From: Methylophilaceae bacterium | Lineage (GTDB): Bacteria > Pseudomonadota > Gammaproteobacteria > Burkholderiales > Methylophilaceae | NCBI GenBank assembly: GCA_027488395.1 | Contig: JAIYBT010000022.1 | Location: 1 to 64,000 of the forward strand | Direction: 5' to 3' | Length of the DNA: 64,000 bases | Shown here: positions 1 to 8,601 of the stretch, one piece after another | How positions within the stretch are numbered: position 1 is the first letter of the stretch | Layout of the letters: each line of letters begins with the position of its first letter | The notes under the pieces: model-generated | Told to the model about the DNA's origin: nothing | The model's input: the letters and a program-made list of their open reading frames with translations, nothing else | The model's database searches: none | Translations under genes and position numbers: made by a program

Positions 1-1977
1 CCATGTCCCGTTCGGGGCAACAATCGCGCTACCCACTGCTGTGGTGCCTTCAAACACAGTGATCAACGCACCAGGCTCGCCTGTACCACTGATGGTCGGT
101 CTTGCGTCATCCGTTGAGTTGCCACTTTTGAGCTCGCCTGTCTGCGGCGCTACATCGTCAAACACGAGGTCTATCGTCGGTGTCACCGGCGCTGTCGTGT
201 CTACCGTAAAGTTTAATGCAGGAGAACGACCGCTTTCATTACCAGCAGTATCGGTTGCCGTTGTAGTGATGGAATATGGCCCTGGAGTCAATGGAATAGA
301 GGGAGTGGCAGACCATGTACCATCAACATTGACCGTCGCGGTAGCGATAACCGTATTACCGTTGTACACCGTAATCGTGGTGTTTGGCGTTGCACCTGAG
401 CCTTTAAACTCTGGAAGTGCATCATTAATCGAAGAATTATTGATGATGTTACCCACCACAGGCGCCACATCATCAATACCCTGAAATAGACCAGGAACAA
501 CGGGTGCAGATGTATCGACAGTAAACGTTTCACTGTTCTTAGTCGTCACATTGCCGGCTAAATCAGTCACCGTGATCGACGGTGTATAAGGACCATCTTT
601 TAACGCAGCACCAACTAATTCAACACTCCAACGCGCACTTCCGTTGCCGTCAGCAACCACAGTAGCCGTATAATTTTTGCCATCAATGGTGACAACGACA
701 GTATCGGTGGCTTTATCTGTTGTACCAATTAAGGTAGGCGCAGTGTTTTTAGTTAAATTATCTGTCTGACTCACACCCGTATCATCTGTAATTGTTTCGG
801 GTAATTGACCAGATATTTTAGTGGTATCAGGATTAACAGTATCCACCGTAAAATTTAATGGTGCAGACACTGGACTCTCATTACCAGCAGGATCTTTGGC
901 TGATACAGTCACGACGTAAGCCTGATCAGTTAGAGGAGCAGAAGGCACAATTGACCATGTACCATTGGCTTGAACAGTAGCAACCAATACAGTAGATTGG
1001 CCATTAGCGCCAACAATAGAGACGGTAACGACGTCACCTGGCACTTGATTGGTACCACTAAATTCAGGCAAGTTATCGTTAGTCACACTGTTATTTGTAA
1101 TATTGCCAACGACAGGCGCAACATTGTCAACAGCGATAAAACTCTCTGGTGTATTCGGTGCAGTAGTATCAAGTAGCGCGCTGTCAGATGATGAGGGTGA
1201 AGTTTGACCTGATTGATTGGTAATGGAAGCAGTTACTGTAATCGTTGAACCTTCGGCGGGTAATGGTGTGACTAGTATCAACACAAAACCACGCGCAATA
1301 TCTTCAGCCGTCAGTGTGATGGCGCGTGCACCATTGTTATCGGTGATATTAAGGGTATCACCTGGCTCGAGGCCAACAGGTAAGCCGATGGTTGCAGACA
1401 CAGAACTTGCACCATTGAGCTCATTCTTTGAAATAAAGCCATCGTTAGGATTCAAATCTTGTAAAAGTAGAACGGTTGGCGCAGTGCTGGCAGGTGTCAA
1501 AAACACGAAGTTAGCGGGAATATCACCATTAAGGGCACTCGATGATGCGCTAGAACCACCACTATAATTTGAGACTGATAGTTCAGCCGTTTGAATACGC
1601 TCAAGGTTGACAAAAGTACTGTTACCATCGCTACCCGCTTCACCAGCAGCTGGGTTTTCAAGTATTTCTGTCACATCACGACCTTCGTTTAAGGCCGTTA
1701 ATACCGCATCAAAAATACCTTGATTCACCGCATTTTCGGTGACATCTGATATATCTGTTTGTGCTAAATTATCAGTAATTTTGACTGTTTGTGCCTCTGC
1801 AAAGTTAACGGTCTCACCATTCGCAAGTTTGACAGCAACTGAGGATCCAGCAGCAGTAATGACTTTATCACCCGCGTGTAAAACTTCACCTACTTTAAGC
1901 ATATGACGATTACCAGCGGCATCCACTACAATTGCCATGCCGTCAATTTTTGAAACAGTACCAATTACTGAAGCCAT
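1..1977 (-). CDS. Giant LapA-like repeat adhesin / type I secretion substrate, N-terminal retention module plus tandem Ig-like repeats (3' end outside window)
   Basis: Minus-strand frame opens at ATG 1977-1975 and stays open to base 1 (659 codons). N-terminus MASVIGTVSKIDGMAIVVDAAGNRHMLKVGEVLHAGDKVITAAGSSVAVKLANGE resembles LapA-type retention modules. It is followed by ~100-aa repeats with D(D/N)VAP..G.I..N...D..PE(F/I)(K/S)G, NGTW and AGNES..S..LNFTVDT motifs. Absent from the ORF track because it has no stop in the window. Confidence 0.9.
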   Translation of the reverse strand, partial: MASVIGTVSKIDGMAIVVDAAGNRHMLKVGEVLHAGDKVITAAGSSVAVKLANGETVNFAEAQTVKITDNLAQTDISDVTENAVNQGIFDAVLTALNEGRDVTEILENPAAGEAGSDGNSTFVNLERIQTAELSVSNYSGGSSASSSALNGDIPANFVFLTPASTAPTVLLLQDLNPNDGFISKNELNGASSVSATIGLPVGLEPGDTLNITDNNGARAITLTAEDIARGFVLILVTPLPAEGSTITVTASITNQSGQTSPSSSDSALLDTTAPNTPESFIAVDNVAPVVGNITNNSVTNDNLPEFSGTNQVPGDVVTVSIVGANGQSTVLVATVQANGTWSIVPSAPLTDQAYVVTVSAKDPAGNESPVSAPLNFTVDTVNPDTTKISGQLPETITDDTGVSQTDNLTKNTAPTLIGTTDKATDTVVVTIDGKNYTATVVADGNGSARWSVELVGAALKDGPYTPSITVTDLAGNVTTKNSETFTVDTSAPVVPGLFQGIDDVAPVVGNIINNSSINDALPEFKGSGATPNTTITVYNGNTVIATATVNVDGTWSATPSIPLTPGPYSITTTATDTAGNESGRSPALNFTVDTTAPVTPTIDLVFDDVAPQTGELKSGNSTDDARPTISGTGEPGALITVFEGTTAVGSAIVAPNGTW

Positions 1978-2048
1978 AATTACCCTTAACAATTTGAGAC
2001 CTAAGTCACGATGCTCTACATTTAATAGGATTGCTAATTTATTGTCTA

Positions 2049-2064
2049 TTGTACCGAGGTACAA
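2049..2064. promoter_or_regulatory. Perfect 7+2+7 palindrome TTGTACC-GA-GGTACAA upstream of the adhesin gene
   Basis: Exact dyad symmetry about 70 nt upstream of the adhesin ATG. Confidence 0.5.
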
Positions 2065-2109
2065 GATTAGGCAATTTGGCTTGCTAACAGATGATTTTTT
2101 AAAATAAAA

Positions 2110-2132
2110 AAGGGATCAACCAGTGATCCCTT
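2110..2132 (-). terminator. Rho-independent terminator downstream of the TolC-OmpA gene
   Basis: Stem aagggatca/tgatccctt followed on the minus strand by a T-rich tract. Confidence 0.75.
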
Positions 2133-2157
2133 AGAAAACAACGTTATTGCGTTTAAG

Positions 2158-3966
2158 TTATTCAGCGACTTGCTGAAGACGTGTAATTTCAACCCGACGG
2201 TTAGCGTCATTACCATTCACAGGATCATTGTCTTCAATAGGCATGGAATAACCATACCCTTTGACTACAATACGTTGCGGATCAATGCCTTTTTTAGCGA
2301 GATACACACCAACCGCTTTTGCACGTTTCTCTGACAGCAATAAGTTGTATTTTTCTTTAGATGAATTACGCTTATCCGTGTGACCGGCAATTTCAAAGCG
2401 ATCAGAGCCCCACTCTTTCACCAAATCGTTCACAATATCAAGGTCTGCATAAGATTCAGGCAGAATGATGGCACTGTTTGCCTGGAATAAAATGCGAGGC
2501 GTAAATTTCATGGTTGCTTTTTCTTGAGTGGCTTTTGGCTTAAATGCCTCACCCTCCCAAGGTTTAGCGTTTGCGAGCAAAGCAGCTTTATCTGGGACTA
2601 TTTGAGTAGGTGCAATCGCTTTACATACGTTTTCACGATCTAAATATTCATCGCGCGCATATTCGCCCACATCAGCACGCGATACGCCCATTTTGCTTAA
2701 CAATAAGCCCTGTGCAGCATAAGTTCTTGCAAAGGCAATATTCATATCCATTTCAGCACTGGTAAAGTTACGGCGTGCTTGAAAGTATTCGTTTTCGGTA
2801 TCCAATAAATCAAGCAAAGTCCGTTGGCCGATATCGTATTGTTTGCGGTACGCTAACCTTGCGTTCTCAATCGAATCTTGATGCTGTTTACGATACTCGA
2901 CTTGTTCCTTGAGTTGCACGATGCTGTTGTAAGCAATTGAAACTTGCTGACGCGTATCAATACAAGCCTTATCGCGCAAATCGTGCGACTGATTTAGGTT
3001 TTGTACAGCTGAATCCAAATTGGACTTGTCTGTAAATCCATTAAAAATATTCCAACTTGCAGTTAACTCTAAGGTATCTGCAGCAAGCGTGCTGTTTCGG
3101 CTGTTGTCGTTCACATCCAAAATTTTACGCCCTTGTAAATCCAAGCGAGGCATAAACGGCGCTTTTCTACCTGATACTGAACTTTCAATGGCAATGATAT
3201 TTTCAATAGACGCTAAAATGTTCGGGTTTTGCTTGTAAGCAAGCTCAAGCGCTTGCTCAGGCGTGGTCGCTAAACCATCGCTGGAAAGCATCACTTCCAC
3301 CACATTATCAGAGGGTAATTCACCCACCAAGCGTTGAAAGCGAGCTGAAACATCAAACAAATTGGTTGTTTCAGTGAGTAAATTCGCTTCAGCCAGCGCC
3401 AAGCGACCAGTGGCTTGCTCAAGATCCACTTTCTTACCCACTCCAGCGTCTACTCTTGATTTAATTTTATCGAACACTTGTTTATGAACAACAAAGTTAT
3501 CTTGCGCATAAGACACCAATCGACGAAAACGCATCAAATCAAAATAAGCACCCGCTGTTTCAAGCGCCACTGATTGCATCTGCCCTTGGAGCTCATAAAA
3601 ACGAGACTTAGCAACGTGATCTAAGCGACCCACTTCTGAAGGTGTTGCAAACCCATCAAATAACATCTGACGAATAGTCAAAGTGGATTGTTGATTGGGC
3701 GTATTCGTGTTGTTGACATTGGGCACCAATCTTTCCTGATTACGAAAAGTTTGATCGACTGTTACGTTAGGTAAATAACGACCTTTTGCTGCTGATTCAT
3801 CTAATTCAGCACCTTTAAAAGCATGAAAACGTGCTTGAACTTCAGGGTTTTCAGAAATGGCCTTTTCAATAATTTTCTCTAGCGTATCTGGACTTGCTGC
3901 CCAGACACTCACAGACGTTGAAAAGACACCGAAAATAATTGCGGATGCGATGGATTTTAGTTTCAT
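2158..3966 (-). CDS. TolC-family outer-membrane efflux protein fused to a C-terminal OmpA-like peptidoglycan-binding domain
   Basis: TolC-like repeats with signal peptide. C-terminal ILFQANSAIILPESYADLD...IAGHTDKRNSSKEKYNLLLSEKRAKAV...NDANRRVEI is a typical OmpA_C domain. Confidence 0.92.
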   Translation of the reverse strand: MKLKSIASAIIFGVFSTSVSVWAASPDTLEKIIEKAISENPEVQARFHAFKGAELDESAAKGRYLPNVTVDQTFRNQERLVPNVNNTNTPNQQSTLTIRQMLFDGFATPSEVGRLDHVAKSRFYELQGQMQSVALETAGAYFDLMRFRRLVSYAQDNFVVHKQVFDKIKSRVDAGVGKKVDLEQATGRLALAEANLLTETTNLFDVSARFQRLVGELPSDNVVEVMLSSDGLATTPEQALELAYKQNPNILASIENIIAIESSVSGRKAPFMPRLDLQGRKILDVNDNSRNSTLAADTLELTASWNIFNGFTDKSNLDSAVQNLNQSHDLRDKACIDTRQQVSIAYNSIVQLKEQVEYRKQHQDSIENARLAYRKQYDIGQRTLLDLLDTENEYFQARRNFTSAEMDMNIAFARTYAAQGLLLSKMGVSRADVGEYARDEYLDRENVCKAIAPTQIVPDKAALLANAKPWEGEAFKPKATQEKATMKFTPRILFQANSAIILPESYADLDIVNDLVKEWGSDRFEIAGHTDKRNSSKEKYNLLLSEKRAKAVGVYLAKKGIDPQRIVVKGYGYSMPIEDNDPVNGNDANRRVEITRLQQVAE

Positions 3967-4090
3967 TTTAAGGCTCTAGCTAAGTAAAGATAATTGAAAT
4001 TTAAACTGAGTATAACGACTGAAATGTACAGACACAAGTAAATATAGGCTCATAAATGTACAAAAAAAGGCATTTTTTGCACATGAATGT

Positions 4091-4119
4091 AAAAATCCCA
4101 ACAAATTGTTGGGATTTTT
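4091..4119 (-). terminator. Rho-independent terminator after the LuxR-type regulator
   Basis: Near-perfect inverted repeat aaaaatcccaacaa-a-ttgttgggattttt. Confidence 0.8.
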
Positions 4120-4164
4120 AATGAAAAAACGCACAGTTAAATCACTTAATAAAATCTAGTTTAT

Positions 4165-4845
4165 TTAAGAGTTTAGCGTTAATTTAATTGAGGTTTTTTT
4201 TTGGGGTTGATGAGTGGAAAAAAAATGATCATCCAATGCTTGTCCTTGCAGGACCAAGGCTAGGTGTAAACGATCTTTCACATTGAGCGCACCAAATACC
4301 GCGGTTAAATGAGCTTTTACAGTTCGTTCAGATATCGTCAATTGACGTGCGATTTCCTTGTTACTGAGTCCTTTTGCTGCTTCTAATGCTACTTCTCGTT
4401 CACGTTTCGTAAGTGCTTCAAGCAACGCTTCACGTTGTGATTCTGACTGGTGCATGGGTTGCGTGGTGACTGTGATTAAGTGTTTGAGTAACTCGCGACC
4501 TAACCAAACGCCACCTTGCGCAATGACATTGGCTGCGCCTTTTAATACTTTGTGGTGCGCATACGCATGCAAGTAACCCACTGCTCCTAAACTTAACGCC
4601 TGCATGGCTTCTGCCTGTTCGGGATTATTGGAAATCACCACCACTTTCGCATTCGGTTTATTGGTGATTATCGAACGGACAACACGTTGCCATTGCATTG
4701 GACTTTCAATCATGACATGCACCCAAACCACCATTTTTTCGTTAACAGACAAAGGTGGTAGTTGAGCAGATGTTTCCATTTGCGGAAACGCTTTGATCCA
4801 CGCGTCGATCGGCTGCTGCAAAGATGTAATAAAGACATGTTTCAT
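4165..4845 (-). CDS. LuxR/NarL-type DNA-binding regulator with a degenerate receiver-like N-terminus
   Basis: C-terminal LTKREREVALEAAKGLSNKEIARQLTISERTVKAHLTAVFGALNVKDR is a LuxR HTH. The N-terminal region lacks the usual phospho-acceptor context. Confidence 0.88.
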   Translation of the reverse strand: MKHVFITSLQQPIDAWIKAFPQMETSAQLPPLSVNEKMVVWVHVMIESPMQWQRVVRSIITNKPNAKVVVISNNPEQAEAMQALSLGAVGYLHAYAHHKVLKGAANVIAQGGVWLGRELLKHLITVTTQPMHQSESQREALLEALTKREREVALEAAKGLSNKEIARQLTISERTVKAHLTAVFGALNVKDRLHLALVLQGQALDDHFFSTHQPQKKTSIKLTLNS

Positions 4846-4849
4846 AATA

Positions 4850-6262
4850 TTAGCGCTCTGTTAATGCATAAGATTTAGCTTTAAGGACAGGTTTCAATAA
4901 ATAGGATAGTACTGTTTTCTTGCCCGTAAGAATATCCACCTGCGCCACCATCCCCGGAATAATTGGTAAATGGTCACTTAAATTATTTCTGATAGTCCTC
5001 ACTTTAACGACATAAAAAGCATTACCTTTATCGTCTATGGTCGAATCTGCCGCAATATCTTCGACAATCCCATCTAAACTGCCATAGATCGTATAATCGT
5101 AAGCGGTGAGTTTAATAATTGCAGGTTGTTGCGGCCGTATAAACGCAATATCCTTGGTCATCAGTTTAGCTTCAATGATAAGACTATCGTCGGTGGGGAC
5201 TACTTCCATCACTTCCTTGCCAGGCTGTATCACGCCACCGATGGTGTTGTAATAAAGTTTACTAATTTTGCCATTGACAGGCGAAACCAAGGTGGACTGC
5301 TTTACTTTGTCAGACAATGCCACACTAGATTGTGACAAGCTATTGATTTTAGCCGTGGTGTCGTTCAACTCTGTCCGCACTTTACTCATAAACGATTGTT
5401 GCGCTTCTGATATTTTGCGACGCGCCTCAGAAATCGACGCGTTAATCCTACCCAGCTGGGCAGAGGCTTGGTCGATATCACCTTTGGCTCGGTTTGATTC
5501 TCGCTCCAATCTTAAAATTTCGATCTCAGACACGGCACCACTGCTCAATAAGGGCCGATTGGCTGCCAACTCTTTACTGGTGGATTCATAGGTTTTAATC
5601 GCCACTTCTTTTTTAAACTGTACTTCGGACAGTTCACGTTCGCGTTGCGACAATTGATCCCTAGCAATATTGACTTGTGAATCCAATTCTTGTCGACTGG
5701 CATAAAACAACTGTAATTCTTGTGAGTATGTTTCAGGAATTTTTTCTCGCACTTCAGGAGATGGGTTAAAACTACCCCCATCGGCCAGGGCTTTGAGACG
5801 GGCCTCTTTGGCTTTGAGCGATAAATATTGGCTCTGGTTTTCTTTTAGCGAAGAAATCGCTCGTGTTTCATCAATTTTGATCAAGGGTTGCCCACGTTTC
5901 ACCGTATCGCCCAATTGCACCATAATGTCTGTGACAATACCACCATCTAACGATTGAATCACTTGTATTTGTCTTGATGGAATCACTCGTCCTTCACCGC
6001 GCGTCACTTCATCGATTTTCGCGACTGCAGACCAAATAAGCAACACCACCATCACGATTAAAATCGCGCGCATGACCCACCTTGCACGGATGATGGTCTG
6101 CATTTCCATTAACTCATGCGCTTGATCGTTCCACGTTTTCGTCTCTCTGGTTTTGTCGCTAATGATTTTGTCAACAAGCACGTAGAGTGGATGTGCCAAT
6201 TTGCCCCAAATACTATTGCTATCTGTAAACGCGCCCAATTGATCAAATATTTTTTTTGCCAT
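4850..6262 (-). CDS. lapC: HlyD/LapC-family type I secretion periplasmic adaptor
   Basis: [45 protein letters not shown] and C-terminal IIPGMVAQVDILTGKKTVLSYLLKPV. Confidence 0.9.
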   Translation of the reverse strand: MAKKIFDQLGAFTDSNSIWGKLAHPLYVLVDKIISDKTRETKTWNDQAHELMEMQTIIRARWVMRAILIVMVVLLIWSAVAKIDEVTRGEGRVIPSRQIQVIQSLDGGIVTDIMVQLGDTVKRGQPLIKIDETRAISSLKENQSQYLSLKAKEARLKALADGGSFNPSPEVREKIPETYSQELQLFYASRQELDSQVNIARDQLSQRERELSEVQFKKEVAIKTYESTSKELAANRPLLSSGAVSEIEILRLERESNRAKGDIDQASAQLGRINASISEARRKISEAQQSFMSKVRTELNDTTAKINSLSQSSVALSDKVKQSTLVSPVNGKISKLYYNTIGGVIQPGKEVMEVVPTDDSLIIEAKLMTKDIAFIRPQQPAIIKLTAYDYTIYGSLDGIVEDIAADSTIDDKGNAFYVVKVRTIRNNLSDHLPIIPGMVAQVDILTGKKTVLSYLLKPVLKAKSYALTER

Positions 6263-6270
6263 GTTTGCCC

Positions 6271-8430
6271 CTAGCGCGCCTTGCCTACTTTACCTGCACG
6301 CAATGCCGCTGTGACATCTTCACGCGATCCATCCGCAACTACCCGTCCAGCATCCACCACAATCAAACGGTCCACCATTTCTAGCATGGCATTGCGATGA
6401 CTAATCACCACCACCGTTTTGCCTTGCGTACTTTCTAAAATACGGCGTTTTACCAATTCTTCGCCCGAGTGATCCATGGCACTGGTGGGCTCATCTAACA
6501 ACACAATTTGGGGCTTGGTGAGAAATGCCCGCGCAATTCCGACGCCTTGACGCTGGCCACCGGAAAGCGTGTCCCCACGTTCACCCACTTCTAAATCAAA
6601 CCCTTTGGGATGATTATTCACAAACTCTGCAATGCCACCTGTGTGCGCCGCCTCCAGCACATCTGCATCACTGGCGTGTGGCATCCGGAGCGTGATGTTA
6701 TCGCGCAAAGAGCCAAAAAATAAGTAGCTGTCTTGCTGCACATAGCCAATACTGCGCCGTAATTCAGCAGGGTCGATTTGTCTGGCATCAATACCATCGA
6801 TCAAAATCGCGCCTTCTGAAGGCTGATACAGCCCGAGTATCAGTTTATTAATGGTAGTTTTGCCAGAGCCCATGCGACCAATCAGTCCGACGCGCTCACC
6901 CGCATTGATCTTAAAAGAAACATGACTGAGCGCCATTTGGTCGCTGCCAGGGTATTGAAAAGACACATTTTTAAACTCAATCTCGCCTTTAAAAGCAGGG
7001 CGAGATAGAAAATTAACGCCTAGTTTCCGCTCAACTGGCTTACTCATCACATCTTCTAAAGACTTGAGCGACGTTGCCGCGGTATGGTACTGCGTAAATA
7101 AATTCGCAATTTGTGAAATGGGTGCTAATCCACGGCTGGTCAGCTGCGAGCAGGCAATCAATCCACCCATCGTGAGGTCACCGTTAGAAATTAAGTACAC
7201 CCCTAAAATGATTATCACCACGCTAATCACTTGTTGCAGCATGTAGGAACCATTGCTGATGGAAGTGGAAAGTAATTTTAATTTGCTACCCACTTCGGAT
7301 AAAAATATTGCACTTTTCTCCCAGCGGCTTTGCATCATGCCTTCTACGCCAAGCGACTTTACCGTTTCGAGCCCGACTAAACTTTCAATCAACGTCGCAT
7401 TTCGCTGCGAACTGGCGCGGTACATGGTTTCTGACAAATCATGCATTTTTGCTTGCACGCTGATGGAATACACCAATACCACTACACCGCCTACCAGTGC
7501 TGGCAACACCATCCACGGACTGATCCATGCGATCACCACTAAGAAAATGATCCCAAAAGGTAAATCAATCAGTGTGGTTACGGTGGCTGAGGTAATAAAA
7601 TCACGTACGCTTTCAAACGAGCGTAGATTGGATGCAAACGAGCCGACGGAGGACGGTTTCGCTTCGTAGCGCGTGCCTAATACTTTTTCCATGATTTGTG
7701 CACTGAGCTTGATATCGATCCGCGCACTGGCCCAGTCAAGAAAGTAGGCACGCATTGAGCGTAATATTAAATCACCCATCACAATGAGCACGACCCCTAA
7801 CCCGAGTACCCACAGCGTTTCAACCGCTTTATTAGGCACCACACGGTCATACACATTCATGGTGAATAGTGGCATGGCGAGTGCGAAAATATTGATCATA
7901 AATGCAGCCAGCATGACATCGCGGTATACGCCACGATTTTCAGCCAATGCGCCCCAAAACCAATGACGATTTTTGACTTGCCCTACTTCAGGTGTACGCG
8001 CATCAAATACATGTTGTAGCGTGCATACAAAAGCATACCCTGCATAGTGTGCATTCAGGGTGTCGAGTGGGAGCGTAATGGGGTCTGGCGATAGTTCAGG
8101 AAATACCACGGTGGCGACGCCTTGCGTCAAGTCGACCGAGATCAACAAGCAGGCCCGATGCTGCTGCAAAATGAGGGTGGTATGTCCAGTCGTGGCGTGA
8201 CCAGCGGTTGACGCGAACGCTGAAATCGGCGTTTGCTTGATCTGTACATCAAAGTTTAAGCGCTTCGCCGCACGATGATATAACTCAGGAGTCAGCTTGC
8301 CCGCGTCAAGAGGCAAGCCCGCAACCAAAGCATCTGGCGTGGTGGCTAAGCGGTTGTAGCGGCAGACATACAACAAGCATGCCAGCAAACTATCCTGTGT
8401 TGAAGCATTAAAATACGGTGAGGTTTCCAT
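6271..8430 (-). CDS. lapB: LapB-family type I secretion ABC permease/ATPase with N-terminal C39-like (non-catalytic) domain
   Basis: Walker A GRMGSGKTT, signature LSGGQRQGVGIARA, Walker B IVLLDEPTSAMD. N-terminal C39-like domain has Ser at the expected catalytic Cys (QDSLLACL). Confidence 0.92.
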   Translation of the reverse strand: METSPYFNASTQDSLLACLLYVCRYNRLATTPDALVAGLPLDAGKLTPELYHRAAKRLNFDVQIKQTPISAFASTAGHATTGHTTLILQQHRACLLISVDLTQGVATVVFPELSPDPITLPLDTLNAHYAGYAFVCTLQHVFDARTPEVGQVKNRHWFWGALAENRGVYRDVMLAAFMINIFALAMPLFTMNVYDRVVPNKAVETLWVLGLGVVLIVMGDLILRSMRAYFLDWASARIDIKLSAQIMEKVLGTRYEAKPSSVGSFASNLRSFESVRDFITSATVTTLIDLPFGIIFLVVIAWISPWMVLPALVGGVVVLVYSISVQAKMHDLSETMYRASSQRNATLIESLVGLETVKSLGVEGMMQSRWEKSAIFLSEVGSKLKLLSTSISNGSYMLQQVISVVIIILGVYLISNGDLTMGGLIACSQLTSRGLAPISQIANLFTQYHTAATSLKSLEDVMSKPVERKLGVNFLSRPAFKGEIEFKNVSFQYPGSDQMALSHVSFKINAGERVGLIGRMGSGKTTINKLILGLYQPSEGAILIDGIDARQIDPAELRRSIGYVQQDSYLFFGSLRDNITLRMPHASDADVLEAAHTGGIAEFVNNHPKGFDLEVGERGDTLSGGQRQGVGIARAFLTKPQIVLLDEPTSAMDHSGEELVKRRILESTQGKTVVVISHRNAMLEMVDRLIVVDAGRVVADGSREDVTAALRAGKVGKAR

Positions 8431-8601
8431 AGCGCAGTTGTTTTGTTTTTATCCTAGTGCGAAGCTGCCATGCATCACGCAGTCAATAAGTTTAGATTAA
8501 CGAAGTTGCATACCAGACAAAGGCATGAGTATAGGGCATTATTCAGCTTAATTACATGGATTGACATGATTTAAACAGATGATAAACAAAATTAAGTTGG
8601 T

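Noticed and set aside
41-1567. Listed ORFs 41-484(+), 288-533(-), 970-1176(+), 1217-1567(+)
   Set aside because: They overlap the long open minus-strand adhesin frame in the wrong strand or frame; no recognisable domain.
2049-4120. Multiple short hairpins near the lap genes as a CRISPR-like array
   Set aside because: No regularly spaced identical repeats or spacers; they are terminators and isolated palindromes.
6271-8430. C39 peptidase domain of LapB as an active bacteriocin-type leader peptidase
   Set aside because: Catalytic Cys position is Ser (QDSLLACL) and the adhesin has no double-glycine leader; it is a C39-like domain.
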